Positions 46,260 through 60,300 of a stretch of DNA of 64,000 nt are shown in pieces. The position numbers and the translations under genes are program-made. How positions within the stretch are numbered: position 1 is the stretch's first letter; every line of letters starts with the position of its first letter. The notes beneath the pieces were generated by a model, which saw nothing but the letters and a program-made list of their open reading frames with translations, made no database searches and had not been told where the DNA came from. The stretch is taken from NCBI GenBank assembly GCA_000149265.1, contig CH003265.1:298526-362525 (forward strand). Direction: 5' to 3'. The stretch is from Ciona savignyi (Eukaryota > Chordata > Ascidiacea > Phlebobranchia > Cionidae).

Positions 46260-49173
46260 TCAAATGTACTCGGCCGATGATGCTTTCGGCTTGGATGGGT
46301 TGTAAGTGTATGGACGACCGTGGTCCTCGTCATCCACATTCCAGGAGGAGCAGCACTGTACCAAGCCGGCGATGATACTAATTGCCATTGAGATCTGAAA
46401 AACACGGGTAGATTTAGTTACCAAACCGCCAAAACCGCATCCGTTAGGTTTTTGAGTATTTTTTTACGTATTGCGTGTTGTTTGCGCCGTGAATGGGACT
46501 AATGTGTCTTTTGATGACCCGGTTAAAACATTACTTTAATTTTTTGTTATTTGTAATAAATTTCCTTTAGATAAACAAGTTTGTAATAAAACACTACCAT
46601 TAACATGTGAAAACATGTTTTGCCTTAAAAATAAGTAAAATTTTTTAAAAAAAGTCTTGGATTTACCAGCTCGTTTTAATAAAACATCATTTCACCACAG
46701 AAGAGGCATAAGCAGATTATAAAATATTTTCCACTTGAAGTAATCTAAGGTTTGTTAACTAGGCGATTAATAAAACAGAATATATTCTTTATAAATACGA
46801 TTGTTGAAGCTGATGTTTTTGTTTTGAAATCATTGTCTTTTATTAAGTCAAGAATCAAGATGGTACAATTAACAATGATTTGAAAACAAAATTTAGTCAT
46901 GAGATCTGACATTTTCATAACAAGCCGAAAGTAGATTGATGAATCATGTTACAAACATAATTTGACCGTTTAAAAGTAAATAAAAAGATTTACCCATCCG
47001 ACAAATAAGGCCGAGCCGTACACGTATCTGGTGTTGCTGGTTGAGAGAAGAGGGTTCGAGTATTCCTGCAATACGTTTGCAGCAAACCAGGAAACGGCAA
47101 TTCCCACCGACACACCACCGATGACGTTTAAAAGTCCGGCAACAAGGACCTGAGAAATAATTATGTATCAATTTTAATTTAACTATTTTTAAAAATTAAT
47201 CTTTGGTTTTGAAGACCAAGCATGCTGGTTATAGGTAAGCTAAATTATTTAATTTCATAATTAACAAGTTTAGCGCCGCCTTTTTTGCTTCTTATTAACA
47301 ATTAAAAAAGTTTCAAGTGATTTTTTAATAATGCACATACTTACCATTCTAGCCTTCATTTTCGGGTTTCCAGATGAAACGCTGGTGCATTCAAGACCGA
47401 GAACCGCACACAAACAAGCCAAGAAACCCATGGCGATTCCAAGGCAAACACAAGCTCTGGACGCCTAAACGTTAGAATAGATGTTACAGTTGAAAGAAAA
47501 ATAATTATATTTTTTATATTCACTGCTTTATAGCAGAGCTTCCAAGCCAAGGCATTTTTACTAACAAGTATACTATGTGTGGCAAAATTGTTTACTCCTA
47601 TGATTGCACACTGGAAAGCGATAGCACGTTGTAAATCGATTAACCTGCAAATAATTAGGTTAGGGTAAAAGAAGAATTGGTTAAGTCACTTGAAACCCGA
47701 AAATAAAATGATCCCTTTTGTGCAACGACCCGTATACAAATGCAGCAGTGGTGATACGTATCAATACCTATTACCACCGAATATTGCGCATCATGCATTT
47801 AAACTCATTTGTTTTTATTTTAAACCAAAAATACTTAATAAAAAAAATATATAAAATTGCTTATTTTGATTTTGTTGCCCTGTAAACTGATAAAACAACT
47901 TTGGACCTACCTGTAATGCAACGGGCAGTCCAAGAAAAAAGGAATCGTAGTCGTCGCAGGTCCAAAGACCAGTAGCCTGGGTTGTACACCGAACCCATAA
48001 CCCCGTCGTCCGTATCACCGACTCAATAACCTCACCTAAAATAGATGGTATTCAATTAAATGTAGGAGGCCGTTTTTAATGAAAGTGCGCGGAACAAATA
48101 TAAACAGATAGTAATAAAAAAGTAAGATGCATTTCGATCAGGTTTAATTATTATATCCTATGTATAAAAAGATTAAAAGTTAACGGCATAAGAGTATTAT
48201 TCCCATTTACATTGGTCGCTTATTACTGTGACAGAATTGTATTTATATAGCTTACAACAAGGCCGTTAGAATATTTCTCTCTACGAATTACTTTTGTCAC
48301 GATCATAATTGTTACGACACAACAGTATTATGATGTCACTGGTTTCCTCACGTGACATGCGTGGGCGCCAAGGGTACATGTTACACCTGGGTGACGTTGA
48401 ATGACCCCGTTTTAAATACCCGTATATGGTGCAATTCGCAATTTCATCATAATTTACTTTACACAAGAAACGCGAGACTCCTGTAGTTATGAGAATTGAA
48501 CGACCATCTTATTATGCTATCAGATGATACATTGTGATCTCATAATAGATACGCGACATAGAAGACAAACGAATGTCGAAACGAAGAAAATTCTTTTGAT
48601 ATTGCTTTGTGGTCGAATGTTGTGACCGACTTACTTTTCACACACAAACTAAACTATCGATGATATCAATTGTTTTGGGTTTGAAGCAATGCCCGTTAAA
48701 ATGTGAAAAATATTGTCTGGTTTCTAGCTTTATGAAAATCTGCCCAAATAGACGATTCTGTAGTATTGCTTCATTATTTTAAGAGCTCTTGTAGGAAGAA
48801 TTCATTTTAACAAAGTAATAATAACAAGTTGAATTGGTAGAACTTTTGATCATTTAATAGTTAATAGAGTGCTATAAACAAGTATATATATACATACAGT
48901 TTTATGAGTTTTTATGAATGGAGAGAACATGATTCTGTTATATCATTAAATTCAAAATTTACGTGATGTAAAGCTCATCATAGGCTGGGTATTTGGCCCG
49001 ATACAAACGTATAGACCCCAATAAATTCCAATTTAAGCTTTTATACCTAATCACATTTCCGTACCTTGTAAGTCGTTCTTTCGCCACTCCGGCAATGCAC
49101 ACGTCACAATGGACAATATCCACCCAATAAGAGCCAGCAGAAAGCCACCGATTTGAAGACCTCCGTTCACCAT
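46260..49173 (-). CDS. Claudin-family tight-junction tetraspan protein (214 aa)
   Basis: Five exons, all phases consistent: 49065-49173 ([20 protein letters not shown], then [16 protein letters not shown]), 47911-48035, 47345-47464, 46994-47149 and 46260-46394. The first extracellular loop has the claudin signature W-GLW-C-C (PEW, then [17 protein letters not shown]). Four hydrophobic segments follow the standard plan: residues about 6-26, 79-100, 120-143 and 161-182. Further family marks are the GLECTS segment after helix 2 and [17 protein letters not shown] before the second loop. The protein ends SSAEYI, close to the Tyr-Val ending by which claudins bind PDZ domains of ZO proteins. Claudins form the paracellular barrier or pores at epithelial junctions. 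Which vertebrate claudin is closest cannot be settled by eye. Introns are long for this window. Confidence 0.92.
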
Positions 49174-49199
49174 TTTTTAATATTTTTTTTCTAAGCACA

Positions 49200-51300
49200 A
49201 TAATAATTTCAATTCAACAATAAGAACCTGAAACATAACAATATAAATAAATGTACTATATTAATATATACAATTAACGCTGTCATGGAATTTTTAACTT
49301 ATACTAAAATGAACAATTAAAAACATATATATATTTTCAACATCTAAACTATACAGTGGACTGCGTAATATACTCTGTAAACCATCTCAACACATTTCAA
49401 CATGTTCGCAGTGGCGCAAAAGATTCTGAAAATTTAACGCATTTTTTAAAACCGATTTTAAGCTACAAGCGGCGAACAACGCCCTTTTGAAATGAACGGG
49501 AAAGGTGCTCGCGCGCGGAACAAAAGAATCGAGGGTGCTTATGACGTAACAGGAGGGGAAACGGCACGGCTGACTGGTTAAGTATCACCGGGCGAATTTT
49601 GGGTGACGCGTCGTACTTACCTCTTTGTTTTCAAGATTACGCAATCTGGAGCAGGTATCCGTTTACGCTACGTCACAAAATGGTGTTGTGTGGATGTCAC
49701 GTCAAGTCAAAACAAGTTCAGTATCCATAAGTTTCTGAAGAGCATTCATAACATACAATTTATTTCTCTTTGGCTAGTGGTTGACTTGTTTGCCGTTATG
49801 GTAATACAAGTTTACGAAAATCACATAATCGGTGACTTTCAATACGGTGGGGTTTCGTTTGTAGGGCTAGTAATGAAGACGCCATAAGTCTTCCACAAAA
49901 ATCATAAGTGTGTGATTCGATTCTAAAACGATTCCTACTTTGATAAAGTCATTTCCGAGACGTTTCATGATGATTATGAGATGTAAAATGGTTTAACCCA
50001 CGCTATGTCTGAAAGTTAAACACCGTTTATTAAAGAATCTAGTGAAAAACATCCAGAATAAATTACTTCTTTTAACAATACTGAAAATAATAAAGCATAA
50101 CGTTTTGTAGTGTTACCACAAAATGGAACTTTCAAAGCTGTTTGAAAACAACAAGCCATCGAAAATTGAATCAATCCCACATAACCACCGAGTTCAACCC
50201 ACTATTTTCAGTTCGAACCCATGCATCACCGATTCCGTGAAGCGGAACCGTTCTCTCTTTTGCGGGACATCCTTAATGCTGAGTCTGTAGCATTGTACAT
50301 GTCGGGTAACTGTGACGATACAACTTGTTTTGCGTGTTTTTTGACTTTTCACTTATTTATGGCAATAACGTCATATGTATAGGAAGAACAGAAGGAACGG
50401 AAAACGGTTATTTGTTGTAAAACATTGAATAATGTACGGTTCTGCTTGGTAGATTTTATATCGTAAAAGACTAATAGTAAAAGTTAAAAGCCTGAAATTT
50501 TGGTAAAAATAAAACTGTTTTAATAACCAGAAAAGTCCCATTTGTCCATAAGCTTACCAAGAATATACCAGATTTTCCATGTTATAGTTTTATTTTATAC
50601 AAAGTAAAAAAAGTCCAACACTAATAATTATCAAGAACAAAATACTTTACACAGTGCGCACAACTATAGAGCCAACTAGCGACCAGATGTAACGAGTATA
50701 GATTAACACTAGGTGGCCTCAGAGAGTACACAATGAGACGAAAGTCAACTCGGAGCGAAAATACATAAATTTTAGAGGAATGCGGTAAAATCGAAGCGCT
50801 ACCAACGGTTAAGTGTTAGAGAACGGTGGAAAGTGTTTGCGAGATGAAAACTGTAATTGAACAGGAATTGAAACTTGGAAAAGAACTTAACTTTCAATTT
50901 CATTCGGAAAAGCGAAAGGCACAATGAAATAGAAATAGTAGGTTTCACTTTTGCGAAAACCAAATCGAGATTTTATAAATTATTATTTTTAAAAGAGGCG
51001 AGACAAGTTACGCAGAAAATACTTTCCACCGAAGATGACGGCACCACATGTGGCCAAAAAATTGGCAATTGTGCAAATTAGTCAAAACACACACGCCAGA
51101 AAATATATATTATATATGAACATTATACATTTGGAAGAAAAAAAGAGAATTAAAAAGCTTGAAGAGGAATTTTGCTAAAACTTCACATTTCACAGTGGGG
51201 TTCCGGATCACTTTTTTACAGTGTTGCCCACACTGGGCGCAATACCAGGAAGAGAAAACGTATTTTTGTGCTACCCTGTGCAGTGTTACCGGCTTAAAAT
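49200..51300. other. Intergenic region between claudin and TOG-domain genes
   Basis: Holds the upstream region of the claudin gene on its left side and the 3' UTR of the TOG-domain gene on its right. Small open frames at 49603-49887, 50875-51081 and 51110-51355 lack recognisable features. No clear TATA box for the claudin start was found. Confidence 0.4.
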
Positions 51301-51341
51301 TTGAACTGAAGAGAAAACACTGGAGATGATGCGAGCGAAAG

Positions 51342-54300
51342 TCACGTGAGCTCACTTTTTAAACATGTTTCTAAACTTCTCGATAAATTTTGCGTCTCGG
51401 CGTAATCAAACAGCCGAGGGCCGATCAGTTGACGAAGTGCGACAGCTAGTGACTGGATTTCACGGCGAAGTTGAACACCAGATGGAGCACCATTAGGAGA
51501 GAGCAAGCTCCATAACAGAGGGAGAACATGGCGCTCAACGTACTGCACTCGTTTTGGGGGGAAGTTCTCTAGCAGTTCTGCAAAGAAAGTGGTCAAAACT
51601 GGCAATGTGGCTCAGTAAGGTTAAGACAAAACTTGAAAGGAAATTTCAATTTCAAACAAACCCGCACACAGAAAGGGCTGTGATGGTGCAGCATGTACAT
51701 AGCTGTTTTTCTACTTTAATAAGGCACCTGCAGACCTACTGAAAAACCTTACATATTCTAAATTAACGTTAACGCTTAAAAGCCTATGGCATAGATGACT
51801 TGTTTTGTGTATTTATTAAAACTAATTTTTGTCCAAATTTCAAAGACTACAATCACTTGGGCTTCACTAATCTGTAGGACAACGGTGCGGGACAACACAC
51901 ACTGGGAAGAGGGGTGAAAGAGTATTTTCGTCATTAATTTGTGCGGAACGGGGTAAGGGTTTATCATGAAGGGAACAAGTTATATCATTATTAACCTTCC
52001 CCCGTACTTGTGTTATAACCCGTCCCGCACAAATTCATGACAAAATAACCCGACCGTTCATGATTAAGTGTGTTGTCCTGCCCCGCAGATAGTGCAGCTA
52101 AAATATTTTTTTCTATATTTAGCTCTAAAGCACCAATGCTTATCAGCAGATACATAATTTCAGGAACAAATAATATCTGAACTGAATGATGAAACACAAT
52201 CAAACAGGGATATTGGGCACTCACCTACAAGCTTAGCGATAGCCACCTGTCTAGACTTGCCGGCTCCATACTGGGATACTTGGGCAAATGGTTGAATTAA
52301 GACCATGTTATCTGGACGACAAATAAAACTTAATTACCATGAATTAATATCTGCAAAATTTGTCAGAGTTACATTTAAATTCGAAAAACAAAACATAAAG
52401 TCAAAGATCAAATAATCACATCAACATATCTAAGTGACTTAGAATATAATATAAGTTTTGAAATACTTTAACAATCCATTTAGTTGTACTGACCATATCG
52501 GCCAACTATTGTATCAACAGCTGCCTTGGCTTGGGTGCTCTGCTGTTTTGAGGCTATCAGCTTTAGAACAGCAGGCACAAGTTCCGGCAACTTGTCCCGT
52601 ATTGTGTCACCTAGTGGTACAACTAGATCAGGAAGTACGGTAAGTCCAATGGCATTCAACTTTGTGTTTGCAGTAGTCAGCAATGTCATGTAAGCGTCCA
52701 TGATCTGCAAAATAAAGTCGGGTTGTTTTGAATGGAAGGCAAGTAAATCGCATTGGTGCAGCTCAACTAGAAAGTACTTTCTAAGTGAAGTCAATGATTT
52801 TATTTTACTTGGTAGGTAAAGTTAATGGTGGTGAAGTTGATCTTAAGTTAAATGCTAGGTCAAGTAACAGTACGATCATGATATCGTTCAGTCGAAGCAA
52901 CAAAGCAATGAATTAATCTGTCACAAAATGAACAGCACACTGAAGAGAAACCATAGAAATTGTAATTTGAAAAACACCAATTTATACTGAAAAAAGGAAA
53001 ATATGTTCTGTGTGTGATAAATCGTTTACTAAAACAGGAAATTGCAGATTCACCAGTGAATGCACATAGAAAAGAACCTGTATAATTTTGACTCTTTGAT
53101 AATTCCTTTCATTTCTCCTAACAAGTGTAATATGTGTGAGAAATTGTTTACTTCTATGATTGCACACAGGAAAACAACATTATAAATGTAACCTGTGCTA
53201 TAAATCGAAGCTTACAAACGTGAGAAATTATAACTTCAATAATGTATGTAAAATTTAAAAAACAACTGGATGATAAACACTCTACAGGAAAAGCAACCTT
53301 TATTATTACAAAATGAGAAATAAGTGTTAAATTCAGGAAGCAATTTTTGAGACCAACTACAACAAATGCCTTATTAGTGTATGCCAGGGACAAAACTGGA
53401 GAAACCCATCCATAAAGTGGTATTTGCAGAAAGTATTTTAGTGAGCTTGGATATTTTAAATAAGAACAAATAATTATGGAAATTAAGTGAGAGGCATAAG
53501 ATAATTGTTATACTTAACATAGCTTACATTGTAAGTAAAATACTAATTTTAAAGTTAAAAAAGCCAAAATTGATCAAATCTGAATTTTGCATTTGTTTCA
53601 ACTGGCTGTGTCTTGCAATATGCAACTAGATAAAAAAAGTTAGTGCCCCTATTTGAAAAAATACTATTGCTTCTGTTGATTGTAAGACCAAGGTACCTTT
53701 GTTATATTATCCTCCACAAAAGCTCGATTATCGATGACTTTCTGCACCAGATTATTGGCTGCCTCCTTTCTATCCAGCAAAGTGCCTTGCTTCAAATTTG
53801 AACAAAGTCTCGACACTTCCTCTGCTTCCTGTTTTAAACCATTGAATTGTGAAATTATTTAATTTTATTAAATTATAAGTTCAGTAGATTTATATTATAT
53901 AAAATAATGTTTAGTGTATTTATTGATTTAACGACAATCTACAACTAAACGTTCAATAAATTTAACGATATAAAAATAAACTCTGACAAAATGTTTGTTA
54001 ACCTAAAATCAGTATACAAAACAGGTTTTTTAGGTATTCATATTAAACAACCTTTTAGAAATATGTATATTGACTAACTTGTTCGTTAAAAACTTTGGTT
54101 CCAGTATTAGGTTTTCGGCGAAAGGAAGCGCTTGTGGTGCTGTTTGAAAAGTTGATTCTCTCCTTTGATTGACCACTAGAGGGCGTAGAGCCACTTCGAC
54201 GGACACCACCACTCTGCATTTTACGCGAACCAGCTGCGCTTGTTGAGCCAACACCCTACACAGTTATTTTTAGTTTAATTTAATATTTTTTTTAATGATG

Positions 54301-57300
54301 TAAAAATATCTAGTAGTAAAAATAGTAGGTAAAAGCTACAGTAGTTAATACATGCCAGCTATATGATGTGACATGTATTAAAATAACTTTGCAGCCTGTT
54401 GGCTTTACATGTATACACATGATAGAAAAAAGGGGGGCCATATAAACGGACATTTAAAAAGGTAACAATAAGCATAAAAGTTTGACCAAGTAGTTTACAG
54501 ATACGAGATTGCCAACAATAAGTCACTACATTCAATAATTAGTCAAGCTATTTAATCATTTAGCCAGCATCTTCAAATTGTTTTTGCTCCCTTCAGTAAT
54601 GAAAAAAAAATGGCAAGAAAAAAAAAACAGAAAAAAGCGACAAAACTACAGAAGTTAAAATATGTCAGCTGTTAAACCTGACTTTCAAAAAGGTACATTT
54701 TGCAGAAATGAGAAAAAGTGAGCGGACAAGTGTACTTTAGTTTGTTCTAAGTAAGATACCACATAGGACATATCAATTCAATTGTAGATCTATCATAAGA
54801 TGACAAACTCTTGAAAAAAATAAAGTAACCAGGGCATTATCACATAGAAAATTGTGAGATAACCTTGTACCCATCTAGTTACTTAAACTATTGTGGTGTG
54901 AAAGAAAATGAATTCTTTTTATGATTTGAATTCAAAATTGTTGAGCGCTTAGTGGTGGATTTTTGTTTTCCGTGCAGTGTTGATAATTATTCTTATGTTT
55001 TAAATTCACTTTTTTTTGCTAGATCTCAAAACCATTTTATAAATGCTAAGAGTTGGAAGGTATTTATTCTACAACCTTCTAGAACTCTAATTTCCCAGAC
55101 ACATCCATATAACATTTGGAGGTCACAATTGAACTTTGCATTTATTTATACAGTTTTTGGACTTTAGCAGCGTTAAATGTTCTCATGCTATCAAAGAAAA
55201 AAACAGTAAATAACACATTCTACTACCCACATTTAAGTAGCTTAATAAAAGTATAGTCTTCGACACTGTTTTTTTATATGTTGGAAATCTAATAAATTTT
55301 TTAGCTTTGCTGATACAAAGAGAACAGGATCCATAAAATAGGAAAAGGTATGAAAATTCCACTGAATTTAAAAACGTTTTAAATAGCACTTGAATGGGCT
55401 CACCCTCTGTTTAATGTTAAAGACACATTCCTTCACCAACTGCGCACTTTGGGGCGATAGAAACTTCTCAACACATTTCTCGAAATCACCGTGGTACATG
55501 AGGGCGTTGATGATGTAGCGACCGTGGTACCTCACGCCCGGTGAACTATCTACGATGAACTGCGAGACCTTGGGAAAGGAGGTGGGACGTTACACAGACA
55601 TCAGACATAAATCATGTTTGCACCAATATATGTAATGTTGGAACGTATTGATCATACACAACACTGTAACAGCTGCAGTAACCCGACGGTGTTATCTCTG
55701 ACGACGATCTACCTGTGTTTTATTACGTTTTCCCAATAACAGGGATCAACATTATTATACTATCCTTGTTTGTGATATTGTAGACTTGATTGTCTCTTGT
55801 ATTAATTGCTACAATTTAAGATGTCTTCGTCGCAAATCTTTACAAAATTTAACATAAAGATTAAATTTGTGTGATATGCATTAGGCCTATACATATTGTG
55901 ACAGTACAGTACATAGATGTTGTAACCTTTAATAAATGTTTTCTATCATGTAGTTAAGAGTGAAAGTACCCACTGCAGAAGACAATAACCAGACACAAAG
56001 GATTTCGTTTAAAAAAGTATATTTAGCAAAACAATTATCTAAATTTTCGTTTTTCAATTGACATTGCAAAACTTTGTGAAAAGCCCAGTGTTTTCTGATG
56101 TTTACACCCATGATATTAAAAACAATGTCAAAACATAGATGCATATATAGTCAGGATGCTGAAAAGGTCCTAACGATTTCATGTAAGATATCCATCGCTT
56201 TATGTCAATAGAACAGTAGGGATGTCATCTTACAAGTCGGTTAACATCTTTGCTTTATAAAAATACAATAGCAAAGATAATAAGACAGACATTGATTTGC
56301 AGTTTAGTGCATAACTTGATGTAAGTTAATTCATTTTAATATTATTTAACAATATTGTGCATTCATTTATATTATTTGTATAGTCTAAAATAACTTCATT
56401 TTTCTCAATGATTTCAGTCACGTTAAATAACATTTACACTTTATACAGAAATTCTTTCAAAATCCAGCGTCTATCGTATTCCATTGTTCTCCGATTATTT
56501 GAGCGTCATTTTATATCACGGCTGACTGACAGCAAAAACAGTTTTTAAGGTGTATTATGATGTCACATCAAGTCACAATAAAACCCGTTACGGCACTGAA
56601 CTTGATATATAGTTGCTGTTATCAACATAATAGGAAAGGATAATGGCTAAATAAACAAGATGTCATCACAATTTCGCTGTACTGTGCAATGTTTTGAAAT
56701 GGGATTTAACTTGGGGTGTAAACAAAAAAGAATTAGTTTTAAAAATGTGACGATTGTATAAATAATGTTTTTAATGTATAATGTTAGACATCGGATTTTA
56801 AATCTGTTTATTGTTAAAAAATTTGGGTACAAGTTACTATGCAAATTGTAAATATAAATCCCTTGAAAACACCATGGCTGCCAACACAGCAAAGCTTTTC
56901 AAACAGTTTACTTTCCAGTTTCCCATAATAACATGATACGCTAAAACCACTAACCGCATCCAACAGTCTATCGGTGGTGTCTTTAACACCGCTCAGTGCT
57001 TTTCCCGGCCCCATCTTGTCCACGAGCTCCGCACACATCTGAGCCGTTACGTTTCTTACAGATTTGTTCTTGTGCCTTGAAAGTAAATAAGAAGAGAATA
57101 TTATTAATAAAGTGATGCAGCATGTAGAGTAATGCCACTTTAATGTACTAGTGGAATAAAATTATCTAATAAACAACATAAAGGTTTGTATTTCTACTAT
57201 ATAAAATAAATGCTAGGGGCCAAACAAATTAGGTATTTTATTAAAGAAAGATAATTATATTTTGGAGTGTGACAAAATGAACTTGGATATCTAAAAATTT

Positions 57301-60300
57301 GTTAAATTGATTACATAAACATAAAAGCCAAGATACGACTTTTTTTGATGTTGTGGAAAAATGTTTTATTCCAATATCAAATAAATGATCTTTTTTTCAT
57401 ACAAACCCAAAATGGAGTGATATATCGCAATTGTGTTTTTTCTCAGTTCATTTTGCAAATCCATGCATTATGTGCCGAAGATATGTGTGATCTGTACAAC
57501 TTTTCCCACTCACCGAACGCCAGAGTTGAGGAGAGCATTGAGTGATTTATTCGATGATGCTGATTCAATGATACTCTGGAGAGCTTTGACGATTTCCTCC
57601 TGGATGAAGCTGTTTGCTCCTCCATACTCCTTGAGCAACCCTTTCACACAAATCTGCAACATGATCACGTGAATCAGATCATTTTAAACATTTTTTATAA
57701 TTGTGATGATTTTTTGAAATGTTTTGATTTTTTCGAAAAATAAGAATATTAAAATTAACCAACAATTAAAAAATCGAATTTAATGTTGTATATAAGAGTC
57801 ATTTAACATTATTCTTTTATAGGAAATGATTCTCTCTGTTAGTGGTTAAAATCAGAATGTCTTCTGCTGTCATGAAGGATTCTACATTAGTTATATAAAT
57901 CCACCGCAGACTATAAATTTACATTAGTAGCAATTTTATTGCTTCTTTTTAATAAAAATGATCTTTTGAACTTGTACTAATGTAAACATGCACTGTATGC
58001 AAATATTAAACACTTAGTCATTATATCCAAATTAGTTAAACGAGCTTCACCTTTAAAAATGAAGCAGACCTTTAAAAAGGTCAGCGGTAAACTAAACCTT
58101 AAGTGACATAGCAATTGACATTTTTGGTATTACAAGATTTTTTTCCTGCTTGAAAATTATACTTGAGCCAAACAGTTTAAAAGGTAAATTTTGCCTTTGG
58201 CAACATACTTTATATTAGTACATGGTAGCGTTAGTGACAATGATCTCTACATGATAGTGCAACATGGTTATCCTACACTCCACATGCCACTGTTTACCTC
58301 CACATCAGAATTCACGTTTGCTCGCTTAAGGTTGTCGAAAATATCGGCGATACAAACCACGCTAGCGCGACAAACTTGGGACCTCAAATTGTGAACCTGG
58401 AATAGATAGATCAAATGCTTTTAATTCGATCTTGCGAATATTGTTTAAGCAAACTGATGATAAGACGGTCAGTATGGATTGAAATTAATTAGGAAGTTAT
58501 AATCCCATTTATAAAGAACTTTAAAAAAAAGTATATATAAAAAACACATTAACTATTCAAAGAACATGCATCATTGTAATTTTCTGACCACAAAATTAAA
58601 AAAAATCTGCCGGTGATTTTAAACAATTATTCTAACAAAATTTTTGTAAAAAAAAAACAATTTATGCACAAAATGTAGTATGCTATGTCTTATGCAACAG
58701 AACTTAATCTTTTTGTAAAAAATCGGTAATACCATCTAGATACCACCATCATATTAAGCAGCAGCTGTTGAAATATTGATCACCAGATGTTATTGAAATA
58801 ATTAATTTACTTGTAACTGAAAGATAGCAACTAATATCTGTATCAGGTATTATGTATTGATTTTTATGTTTAATCTGCAATTTCAAAAAAAGAAAACCAA
58901 GATATTTATGCTAAAACTGAGATACCAGTTAAAATTACCGCTGACACAAAAGGCAATTAAAAACTACATCCAAAAGTTAAGAACAACCAGAAAACCACTT
59001 AGAAAATTAGAAAAAATGATTTAAAAATTAAGACACAGAAATGTCAAATTAGGGAATTTTACTCACGTTTTTACACAGAAGGAGCATGACGTCATGGATC
59101 TTGGACGCAAGAACTGCCGGATGAAATTTAGCCATCCGTCGTATTATGAAAATGTTATCAGTAATCACCGCCCAGTTTTCCGGGTCCGTTGATTCCACCA
59201 TAGAAATAGCATTAACCAAACTTTGTTCCGGGTTATCGAGCTTCTCGTTGGCCAGTTTCACACTCGAGACTTTTAAACATAAAAATCATATCAATAAAAT
59301 TTTATGAACAAGTTTAAGAGCTTTTTAGGATAATACTTTTCTATGCTTAGGAATGTTATAATTGACTGGTGGGTGTATGTTTTATACAAAAACGTAAATA
59401 TCTTATTCTTAAACATTAGACATTATTGTATGACTAACTGTGTTCAATAATAAATATTTTATCAAAAAGAAATCTGCAATTTTAACATTCAATCCCGTAA
59501 AGTATACAGATTTATATTTCAAATATATATTAAGCAAAAAAATGCGAATTTTTTCGCTAAAGTGTTGCCACTTTAATATATAAAAAAAAAACAATTTTAT
59601 ATAATGTAGGTACTTAAAGTCCTTATTATGCAATGCACAGTTAGAAGAAATGTATCTTATTCTCAGAACACACACTTTGTTAAATACACTTTTCCCCACA
59701 ACGTATTGGAAAGTTTATCCTATTACTCAGAAATTAATAATTTATTTCGAAATTAGGTTTAGTTCTCATCAATATTGCAAGGTAATTGGAATTACCTGAT
59801 GAAGCAGGTGTCTTGTTAACCCGTTCCTTCGACAATCCACTGGTTTGTGTCGTCCCACTGATGTTTAGGTCAAATGGGGAGGTTCCGCTGTGAATTTAAC
59901 ATAAATGAGATTTTACCTTTTATTATTGCTGCAGAAATATTGTACATGTTACAGCTAGTATTTTTTAGCTTTTGTATTGATGTGATTAAAATTTTTGGGT
60001 GTTTAAGGTTATTAAAGGAAAACGATAACAAGTGCTTTGGCTTCATTTCTGTAATCCTGATACAATATTTTTGCCACTTCCTATAATCTTGACAAGAATC
60101 ATGTTAAATTGACGTTTAGCAGAGCATAGGTATATTAACTTTTGTTTATACAAACACTTTTTAGCAACAGTTATATGATCTTTTAGCGAATTTTGTCACA
60201 AATTCTAAAAATACTGTGCACATTGTATGTAATGTATCCCAACTAATTCATCAATATAATTTTATTAAAATTAAAATTATAGAAACACAATTATCATTGT

